A stretch of DNA of 64,000 nt from Noviluteimonas gilva (GTDB lineage Bacteria; Pseudomonadota; Gammaproteobacteria; Xanthomonadales; Xanthomonadaceae). Position 1 is the stretch's first letter. Every line of letters begins with the position of its first letter. The DNA is taken from contig NZ_WOXT01000005.1 of assembly GCF_009740395.1 (NCBI RefSeq), positions 1 to 64,000 on the forward strand, in the 5' to 3' direction. Below are positions 55,585 to 64,000 of the stretch, one piece after another. The notes beneath the pieces were generated by a model. That model had not been told where the DNA came from. It searched no databases and saw only the letters and a program-made list of their open reading frames with translations. The translations under genes and the position numbers were made by a program.

Positions 55585-56400
55585 ATGCAGAAACCCGCAG
55601 TCACCGTCATGGTCAAGGCCGCCCGCGCGGCGGGCAACGTGCTTTTGCGCCACATGAACCGCCTCGACGCCATCAACGTGGTCGAGAAGGAACGCATGGA
55701 TTACGCGAGCGAGGTCGACGGCCTGGCCGAGGCCGAGATCGTCAAGGAACTCAAGCGCGCGATGCCCGACTGCTCGATCCTCGGCGAGGAAACGGGCGCC
55801 AGCGGCCGCGGCCGTTCGACCTTCGTCATCGATCCGCTCGACGGCACCAGCAATTACCTGCACGGCATCCCGCACTGGTGCGTGTCGATCGCGCTGGTCG
55901 AAGGCGGCGAACCGCAGCACGCGGTGATCTTCGATCCGCTGCGCAACGAGTTGTTCACCGCCAGCAAGGGCGGTGGCGCGGTGCTCAACGATCGCAAGCT
56001 GCGCGTGACCGAACGCAAGGACCTCACCGGCGCGATGCTGATCACCGGCTTCCCGCCGCGCGAACGCGAACGCCTCGCGCCGCACCTGGCGTGCGTCGGC
56101 GAATTGCTGCGCGAAGCGGAGGACATCCGCCGCACCGGTTCGGCCGCGCTCGACCTGGCGTACGTCGCCTGCGGCCGCGCAGACGGTTACTTCGAAGCGG
56201 GCGTCAAGCCGTGGGACATCGCCGCGGGCGTGCTGCTCGTGCGCGAAGCCGGTGGCCGCGTCACCGATTTCCGTGGCGCCGCGACGGGCCCGATGGACCA
56301 GCGCGGCATCCTCGGCCGACAACTGGTGGCGGGCAACCTCAAGCTCAGCGAGCAGTTGCAGAAGGCGATCGTGGGGTCCGGGTACGCCGCGGCTTTTTGA
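55585..56400 (+). CDS. suhB: Inositol-1-monophosphatase SuhB
   Basis: A 271-residue Mg-dependent phosphatase. Metal-binding GEETG (residues about 69-73), DPLDGTSNY (about 85-93, with PHWCVSIAL after it), and [15 protein letters not shown] in the C-terminal half fit the family. In E. coli SuhB is also part of the rRNA antitermination complex. The end overlaps the antitoxin gene by 56 bases, convergently. Confidence 0.95.
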   Translation: MQKPAVTVMVKAARAAGNVLLRHMNRLDAINVVEKERMDYASEVDGLAEAEIVKELKRAMPDCSILGEETGASGRGRSTFVIDPLDGTSNYLHGIPHWCVSIALVEGGEPQHAVIFDPLRNELFTASKGGGAVLNDRKLRVTERKDLTGAMLITGFPPRERERLAPHLACVGELLREAEDIRRTGSAALDLAYVACGRADGYFEAGVKPWDIAAGVLLVREAGGRVTDFRGAATGPMDQRGILGRQLVAGNLKLSEQLQKAIVGSGYAAAF

Positions 56401-56692
56401 CGATCGGTTGGACTGAAAGGCGCAGCCCGACCGCCGCAAGCACGCGCGTCAGGCTGCGCAGTTCCGGATTGCCTTCCGCGGAAAGCGTTCGATAAAGCGT
56501 TTTTGCGTTCAGTTCGGCATCCGCCGCAACTTGCTGGACGCCGAAAGCGTTGACGATGTGGCGAAGTGCGCCAAGCACATCCACCTGATCGCCGTCGGCA
56601 AGGACGCTTTCCAGGTACAGCGCAGCGAACGCAGGGTCGTTGCGCAGCATTTCCGCCGTCGCTTCATCATGGCTACGCCATGGCTTCGTCAT
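56345..56692 (-). CDS. Antitoxin of HigA-like addiction module
   Basis: A 115-residue helix-turn-helix protein of the TIGR02684-type addiction-module antidote family: [18 protein letters not shown], then [17 protein letters not shown] and a short Lys/Arg-rich tail. GGAGG precedes the ATG at 56692. The gene follows its toxin with a 20-base overlap, the toxin-first order of HigBA-type modules. Its 3' end runs 56 bases into suhB. Confidence 0.88.
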   Translation of the reverse strand: MTKPWRSHDEATAEMLRNDPAFAALYLESVLADGDQVDVLGALRHIVNAFGVQQVAADAELNAKTLYRTLSAEGNPELRSLTRVLAAVGLRLSVQPIVKKPRRTRTPRSPSATAR

Positions 56693-57017
56693 GTTCCGTC
56701 CTCCGTTGATAATCTCGCCAGGCGTCCACTGCACGGTCGAGGTCGCGCCGTTGACTCGATTTGTCGCCGCCGCCGAGCAGCAACACGACCGCGCCACGGT
56801 CCAGCCCGAAATACACGCGGTATCCGGGCCCCACGTCGACCCGTAATTCCGAAACGCCATCGCGGCAGGTGGCGTGATCTCCGAAGTTGCCTCGCTCGAC
56901 GCGGACGACGCGCCGCATGACAGCGACCTTCCCGCGCGGATCACGCAATCCGTCCATCCATTCCTGGTAGACGTCCCTCCCCGCCCGCGAGCGGTAATGC
57001 CGTACTTCAAGCTCCAT
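56673..57017 (-). CDS. HigB/RelE-type toxin
   Basis: A 114-residue toxin of the RelE/ParE superfamily, TIGR02683 (phage-derived Gp49-like) branch. Hallmarks are the N-terminal RAGRDVYQEWMDGLRD, central GVSELRVDVGPGYRVYFG and the VVLLLGGGDKSSQRRDLDRA block. Relatives cut mRNA on the ribosome. It is the first gene of the toxin-antitoxin pair. The C-terminal tail ([12 protein letters not shown]) is encoded in the overlap with the antitoxin. Confidence 0.88.
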   Translation of the reverse strand: MELEVRHYRSRAGRDVYQEWMDGLRDPRGKVAVMRRVVRVERGNFGDHATCRDGVSELRVDVGPGYRVYFGLDRGAVVLLLGGGDKSSQRRDLDRAVDAWRDYQRRTEHDEAMA

Positions 57018-57111
57018 GCGATTTTCGCTTAAAAGCGACTCCTGTCAAGTGGTCCGCGAATGCGGCCGACCATTCAGTGGTCGAGTCGACAGGCTAAGTG
57101 CACGCGCCAAC

Positions 57112-57150
57112 AGAAAAGGCCGCGCTGGATGCGCGGCCTTTTCTGGTTTG
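57112..57150 (-). terminator. Intrinsic terminator of the secDF operon
   Basis: AGAAAAGGCCGCGC (57112-57125) pairs perfectly with GCGCGGCCTTTTCT (57131-57144). On the minus strand it lies about 45 bases after the secF stop and ends in a T-rich tract; it can also act rightward. Confidence 0.85.
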
Positions 57151-57189
57151 CCGGACGCCGACGGGCGTCGCGCTTTGACGCTTATCGGA

Positions 57190-58149
57190 TCAGGGACGAC
57201 GCGCCAGCGCGGCTTCGTCGCGCGCCTTCGGCATCAGGTCCTGCTTGCTCACGCCGAACCACAGCAGCAACGGGCAGGCCACGAAGATCGACGACAGCGT
57301 ACCGATGACGATGCCGATCATCTGCGACTCGGCCATGCCGCGCAGCGAACCGCCGCCGTAGGCGTACAGCGCGAACACCGTCAGGAAGGCCACGAACGAG
57401 GTGATCACCGTACGCGAGAGCGTCTGGTTGACCGACTTGTTCAGCACCTCGTACGGCGGCGCGCGCATGCCGCGGAAGTTTTCGCGCACGCGGTCGAACA
57501 CCACGATCGTGTCGTTGATCGAGTAGCCCATCACCGACAACACGCCGGCGAGCACCGTCAGGTCGAACTCGTGCCCGCTCAGCGCGAACCAGCCCGCCAC
57601 GACGATGACGTCGTGCAGCGTGGTGACGATCGCCGCCGCAGCAAACTTCCATTCGAAGCGCGCCGAAATGTAGATGCCGAAGCCGAACAGCACGAACAGC
57701 AACGCGTACACGCCGTTCTGCGCGAGTTCCTTGCCCACCTGCGGCGAGATCTGCGCGCTGCTGCGCACCTCGGCCTGGTTGTCGGGCGTGGAGGCGAGCG
57801 TGCGGACTTCCTGCGCGATGCTGGACGACGTGCCACCGGCCTGCGACGCACCGTGCGGACGGTCCTGCAGGCGCACGAGCACGTCGCTGCCGGTCCCGAA
57901 GGTCTGCACCTGCGCGTTGGCGTAGCCGGCCTTTTCCAGGCGCGAGCGCACGCCGTCGACGTCCGCCGGCTTCTGGAAGCGCAGCTCGACGCCGACGCCG
58001 CCGGTGAAGTCCAGCGCGAAGTTGAAGCCCTTGGTGACCATCGCGCCGAGGCCGACGAACATGATGAGCGCGGCCACGATCAGCGACACCCAGCGCATGC
58101 GCATGAAGTTGATGTTGCTGTCGTACGGGAAGACGTTGAACGGTTTCAT
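57190..58149 (-). CDS. secF: Protein translocase subunit SecF
   Basis: A 319-residue RND-type membrane protein that with SecD and YajC pulls proteins through SecYEG using the proton gradient. The first membrane helix (about 16-37) is followed by the periplasmic P1-like domain with ALDFTGGVGVELRF and five further helices. The NDTIVVFDRVREN motif is near residue 212. It follows secD after 16 bases. Confidence 0.96.
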   Translation of the reverse strand: MKPFNVFPYDSNINFMRMRWVSLIVAALIMFVGLGAMVTKGFNFALDFTGGVGVELRFQKPADVDGVRSRLEKAGYANAQVQTFGTGSDVLVRLQDRPHGASQAGGTSSSIAQEVRTLASTPDNQAEVRSSAQISPQVGKELAQNGVYALLFVLFGFGIYISARFEWKFAAAAIVTTLHDVIVVAGWFALSGHEFDLTVLAGVLSVMGYSINDTIVVFDRVRENFRGMRAPPYEVLNKSVNQTLSRTVITSFVAFLTVFALYAYGGGSLRGMAESQMIGIVIGTLSSIFVACPLLLWFGVSKQDLMPKARDEAALARRP

Positions 58150-58165
58150 TTGCTTGGCTTCCCGA

Positions 58166-60034
58166 TCAGACCGCGATGGACTTGAGCTTGCGGCGGTGGC
58201 CGTAGATCAGCGTGGCGATGCCGCGCGAGACCGACACCGCGGTGTACATGGACGTCAGGATGCCGACGATCAGCGAGACCGCGAACCCCTTCACCGCGCC
58301 CGTACCGAACGCGAACAACGCGATACCCGCGAGGATGGCCGTGATGTTGGCGTCGGCGATGGTGCCCGCCGCGCGCTCGTAGCCTTCCTTGATCGCACCC
58401 AACGGTGGCATGCCGAGGCGTAGCTCCTCTCGGATACGTTCGTTGATCAGCACGTTGGCGTCGACCGACATGCCGACGGTCAATGCGATACCCGCCAAAC
58501 CCGGCAGGGTCAGCGTCGCGCCGAGGATCGACATCACCGCGATCACCATCAGCAGGTTGATGAGCAACGCCACCGACGTGATGATGCCGAACATGCGGTA
58601 GTACACGAGGAAGAACACCAGCGCGAAGCCGAAGGAGTACAGCACCGCCGTCAGGCCGCGCTCGACGTTCTCCGCACCCAGGCTCGGGCCCACGGTGCGT
58701 TCGTCGACGAATTCCATCGGCGCCGCCAGCGCACCGGCGCGCAGCAGCAGCGCGAGGTCGGAGGCGTCCTTCGGGCTGTCGAGGCCGGAGGTCTGGAAGT
58801 TCTTGCCCAGCGGTTCGCGGATGTTGGCGACCGAGATCACCTCTTCCTTGACGCGCGTGCTGCGCACGTCCTTGCCGTCGACGACCTTCACTTCCGGGAT
58901 GCGTTCGATGTAGACGACCGCCAGGCCCTTGCCGACGTTTTCGCTGGAGTAGTCGAACATGCGCTGGCCACCCGGGCCATTGAGCGTGATCGACACGGCC
59001 GGGGAGCCGTCGTCCGGCGAACGCGTGGCCTGCGCGCCGACGAGCTGTTCGCCCGAAACGATGACGCGCTTCTTGAGCAGCACCGGATAGCTCGGGCCGC
59101 CCTTGCTGCCGCGCGCGGTGAACAGGCGCGCGTCCGGCGGGACGTTGCCATTCCGCGCGTCTTCGATGCTGCCTTCGTGCACGCCGCGGAATTCCAGGGT
59201 CGCCGTGGCGCCGAGGATGCGCTTGGCCTGCGCGGTGTCCTGCACGCCCGGCAACTGCACGACGACGCGGTCGGTGCCCTGGCGCTGGATGATCGGCTCG
59301 GCCACGCCGAGTTCGTTGATTCGGTTGCGCAGCGTGCTGACGTTCTGCTCGATGGCTTCGCTCGCCACCTTGTCCAGCTCGGCCTGCGGGATGCGCACGG
59401 CGACCTGGTTCGGCAGCGCGCTGTCGAGCGGCTGCAGCGTCGGCAATTGCTTCGCGATCAGGTCGCGCGCCTTCGCCGGATCGGCATTGGAAGCGAGCGT
59501 GGCGATGATGCTGTTGTCGGGGCGGCGCTCGACGGACGTGTAAGCCACGCCGTTTTCGCGCAGCAGCACGCGGACGTCTTCAGCCGTGGCTTCGAAGCGC
59601 TTGGCCAGCGCGGCCTGCTGGTCGACCTGCATCAGGAAGTGCACGCCGCCCTGCAAGTCCAGGCCCAGCAGCATCGGGCGCGCGCCGATCTTCTGCAGCC
59701 ACGCCGGCACCGTCGAGGCGAGGTTGAGCGCGACGACGTAGTCGGTGCCCATCGCCTCGCGGACGGCGTCGGCCGCCTTGATCTGCACGTTGGGGTCGCG
59801 CAGGCGGACGAGCAGGTTGCCGTCCTTGGAGATCTCCACCGCCTTGGGGGCGACGCCGATCTTCTTCAGCACGCCTTCGACGCGCGCCTTGGTGGTGGCA
59901 TCCACCGTCGAACCACGGTTGGCGGTGACCTGCACCGAGGGATCCTGCGGATAGATGTTGGGCAACGCGTACAGCGTGCTCAGCACCAGCACCAACAGGA
60001 TGACGACGTATTTCCAGCGCGCGTACTCAAGCAT
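58166..60034 (-). CDS. secD: Protein translocase subunit SecD
   Basis: A 622-residue partner of SecF. The first membrane helix is near residues 9-26; the large periplasmic domain follows, with LGLDLQGGVHFLMQVD and PGVQDTAQAKRILG. Six membrane helices occupy the C-terminal part, where the GMSVDANVLINERIREEL motif carries the conserved Asp for proton coupling. It is between yajC and secF. Confidence 0.96.
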   Translation of the reverse strand: MLEYARWKYVVILLVLVLSTLYALPNIYPQDPSVQVTANRGSTVDATTKARVEGVLKKIGVAPKAVEISKDGNLLVRLRDPNVQIKAADAVREAMGTDYVVALNLASTVPAWLQKIGARPMLLGLDLQGGVHFLMQVDQQAALAKRFEATAEDVRVLLRENGVAYTSVERRPDNSIIATLASNADPAKARDLIAKQLPTLQPLDSALPNQVAVRIPQAELDKVASEAIEQNVSTLRNRINELGVAEPIIQRQGTDRVVVQLPGVQDTAQAKRILGATATLEFRGVHEGSIEDARNGNVPPDARLFTARGSKGGPSYPVLLKKRVIVSGEQLVGAQATRSPDDGSPAVSITLNGPGGQRMFDYSSENVGKGLAVVYIERIPEVKVVDGKDVRSTRVKEEVISVANIREPLGKNFQTSGLDSPKDASDLALLLRAGALAAPMEFVDERTVGPSLGAENVERGLTAVLYSFGFALVFFLVYYRMFGIITSVALLINLLMVIAVMSILGATLTLPGLAGIALTVGMSVDANVLINERIREELRLGMPPLGAIKEGYERAAGTIADANITAILAGIALFAFGTGAVKGFAVSLIVGILTSMYTAVSVSRGIATLIYGHRRKLKSIAV

Positions 60035-60105
60035 CGGGCGACCCCGCGGCGACCATCCGGCCGCCGCAACTGCGTTTCGTGAAAAGTCTTGGAAAAACTA
60101 ACGGA

Positions 60106-60447
60106 TCAGGCGGATTTCAAGGTGCCCTTGGGGAGCACGTTGGCGATCGCGCCGCGCTGCACGCGCAGCTGCACGCCAGTGGCGACTTCGACGGTGACGA
60201 AGTTGTCGCCCATTTCGGTGACCGTACCGGCGATGCCGCCGCTGGTGATCACCTCGTCGCCGCGATTGAGCTTGTCCAGCATCGAGCGGTGTTCTTTCTG
60301 GCGCTTCATCTGCGGACGGATCATCAGGAAGTACATCAGGCCGATGAAGACGATCGGCAGCAAAAGCGTCTGCCACATGCTGCCACCGGCGGCAGGCGCG
60401 GCGGCCTGGGCGTGGGCGGGGGCGATCAACAGGTCGAGCAGGTCCAT
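60106..60447 (-). CDS. yajC: Sec translocon accessory protein YajC
   Basis: A 113-residue single-pass membrane protein. One helix (about 25-42, TLLLPIVFIGLMYFLMI) is followed by RPQMKRQKEHRSML and a beta-rich cytoplasmic domain with GDEVITSGGIAGTV. The frame is open upstream, but ATG at 60447 begins the family N terminus. It lies between tgt and secD as in most gammaproteobacteria. Confidence 0.95.
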   Translation of the reverse strand: MDLLDLLIAPAHAQAAAPAAGGSMWQTLLLPIVFIGLMYFLMIRPQMKRQKEHRSMLDKLNRGDEVITSGGIAGTVTEMGDNFVTVEVATGVQLRVQRGAIANVLPKGTLKSA

Positions 60448-60481
60448 TTTGCTGGGTCCGGCAATGTGAAAAGGCGGAGGA

Positions 60482-62821
<2,340 letters not shown>

Positions 62822-62846
62822 TCAAGATTTTCCCGAGGTTCGTGCC

Positions 62847-64000
62847 ATGAACGCCAACGCTTTGCTCGCCCCCCTCGCCCCCCTTCGTGCCCATGCCGGC
62901 ACGCGTCGGACGCAAGGCCTCGACGACGCCACGCTGCTGCGCCTGTCCGCGAACCACCCCGAACTCGCGCAGGCCATCGCCGCCGCCGCCGCCGAATACG
63001 CGCGCGTGCGCGCCGAGTTCGCCGACCTGCTGGACCTGGACGAAGACGCGCAGATCCGCGCCGTGCAGGCCGGCTTCGTCAATTTCTATTCGATGGATGC
63101 GGTGAACCCGTACATCGCCATCGCCGCGCGCGGCCCGTGGGTGGTCACGCTCAAGGGCGCGGTGCTCCACGATTCGGGCGGCTACGGCATGCTCGGCCTG
63201 GGCCACACCCCGGATGCGGTGATCGCCGCGATGGCGCGCCCGCAAGCGATGGCCAACATCATGACGCCCAATCTTTCGCAGCTGCGCTTCGATCGCGCGA
63301 TGCGCAAGGAAATCGGCCACACCCGCGGCGGCACCCCGTACACCAAGTTCCTGTGCCTGAACTCCGGCTCGGAAAGCGTGTCGCTCGCCGCGCGCATCGC
63401 CGACGTCAACACCAAGCTGATGACCGATCCGGGTGCCAAGCACGCCGGTCGCGCGATCAAGCGCATCGTGGTGAAGGGCAGCTTCCACGGCCGCACCGAG
63501 CGCCCGGCGCTGTATTCGGATTCCTCGCGCAAGACCTACCTGCAGCACCTGGCCAGCTTCCGTGGCGAAGACACGCTGCTGACCGTCGAGCCCTACGACA
63601 TCGACCAGCTGAAGCAGATTTTCGCGGACGCCGAGACCAACAACTGGTTCATCGAGGCGATGTTCCTCGAGCCGGTGATGGGCGAAGGCGACCCGGGCCG
63701 CAGCGTGCCGCCGGCGTTCTACGCCGCCGCGCGCGAGCTGACCAAGACGCACGGCTCGCTGTTCCTCGTCGACTCCATCCAGGCCGGCCTGCGCGCGAAC
63801 GGCGTGCTGTCGATCGTCGACTACCCGGGCTTCGAAGGCCTGGAAGCGCCGGACATGGAAACCTATTCGAAGGCGCTCAACGCCGCGCAGTACCCGCTGT
63901 CGGTGCTCGCCGTCACCGCGCGCGCCGAGAAGCTGTATCGCGCCGGCACCTACGGCAACACGATGACCACCAACCCGCGCGCGCTCGACGTCGCGGTCGC
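62847..64000 (+). CDS. Class III aminotransferase (partial, runs off the window)
   Basis: The first 384 residues of a PLP enzyme of aminotransferase class III (fold type I). The cofactor glycine-rich block is LCLNSGSESVSLAARIADV. The segment EAMFLEPVMGEGD and FLVDSIQAGLRANG carries the PLP-binding Asp. Lys342 in TYSKALNAAQYPLSV is the Schiff-base lysine. The long N-terminal part (about 100 residues before the fold core) resembles lysine 6-aminotransferase-type enzymes more than ornithine or GABA transaminases; the substrate is uncertain. The 3' end is beyond the window. Confidence 0.85.
   Translation, partial: MNANALLAPLAPLRAHAGTRRTQGLDDATLLRLSANHPELAQAIAAAAAEYARVRAEFADLLDLDEDAQIRAVQAGFVNFYSMDAVNPYIAIAARGPWVVTLKGAVLHDSGGYGMLGLGHTPDAVIAAMARPQAMANIMTPNLSQLRFDRAMRKEIGHTRGGTPYTKFLCLNSGSESVSLAARIADVNTKLMTDPGAKHAGRAIKRIVVKGSFHGRTERPALYSDSSRKTYLQHLASFRGEDTLLTVEPYDIDQLKQIFADAETNNWFIEAMFLEPVMGEGDPGRSVPPAFYAAARELTKTHGSLFLVDSIQAGLRANGVLSIVDYPGFEGLEAPDMETYSKALNAAQYPLSVLAVTARAEKLYRAGTYGNTMTTNPRALDVAV

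Overview
The window is chromosomal DNA from a high-GC gammaproteobacterium of the Xanthomonadaceae, most likely Lysobacter or a close relative. This is inferred from strong third-position GC, the XAC0095-type small protein, a minimal pilin-chaperone-usher operon, paired M13 peptidases, and the gene order of the housekeeping blocks. Most of the window is ordinary core genome, densely coded, with several 4-base start/stop overlaps.

Layout. 0.2-10.8 kb is core: an XAC0095-like gene, a non-coding stretch with a degenerate tandem repeat, pmbA/tldE, darP, tldD, yhdP, rng and maf. 10.9-21.6 kb is an accessory island that separates maf from rlmH. It holds a SIMPL-domain secreted protein, a tRNA 3'-end-like scar at about 12.0 kb, a low-GC three-gene cassette with a DpnII/MboI-type PD-(D/E)XK nuclease, a bacteriocin-like maturation cluster, and a TonB-like gene. 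21.7-28.2 kb is the leuS-lptE-holA-nadD-rsfS-rlmH operon, read leftward. 28.2-32.9 kb has a SemiSWEET sugar transporter, a pilin-chaperone-usher operon and a DUF998 protein. 33.0-37.5 kb has CnoX, a Ser/Thr kinase, DUF502 and the queuosine-precursor transporter YhhQ. 37.5-40.4 kb has a LytTR/LytS two-component pair and a PD40 beta-propeller protein. 40.5-44.8 kb has two M13 peptidase genes; the second has lost its zinc motif. 44.8-45.4 kb is non-coding and rich in inverted and dispersed repeats. 45.4-51.5 kb has rhomboid, a 2OG-Fe(II) oxygenase, an alkyltransferase-like protein, Pit phosphate transport with a Pho box, a CNNM/CorC protein and ExoD. 51.5-57.0 kb has a GGDEF-EAL protein coupled to a PhnD-like binding protein, trmJ, suhB and a HigBA-like toxin-antitoxin pair. 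57.2-62.7 kb is queA-tgt-yajC-secD-secF, read leftward. The last gene is a class III aminotransferase that runs off the end.

Most interesting part: 14.5-20.7 kb. A 239-residue protein starts with a textbook double-glycine leader, but its body carries an HExxH metallopeptidase-like motif and it ends in serine. It is followed directly by an HlyC/MceI-type acyltransferase, a SelO-fold-like (MchC/MceJ-like) protein and a stand-alone C39 leader peptidase. Convergent with these, ending 4 bases inside the C39 gene, is a stand-alone GT84 (cyclic beta-1,2-glucan-synthase-type) glycosyltransferase without its usual GH94 partner. I read this as a candidate unusual peptide/protein modification and export system, related in logic to siderophore-microcin maturation but with an enzyme-like substrate. 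No ABC exporter or membrane-fusion protein is present in the window.
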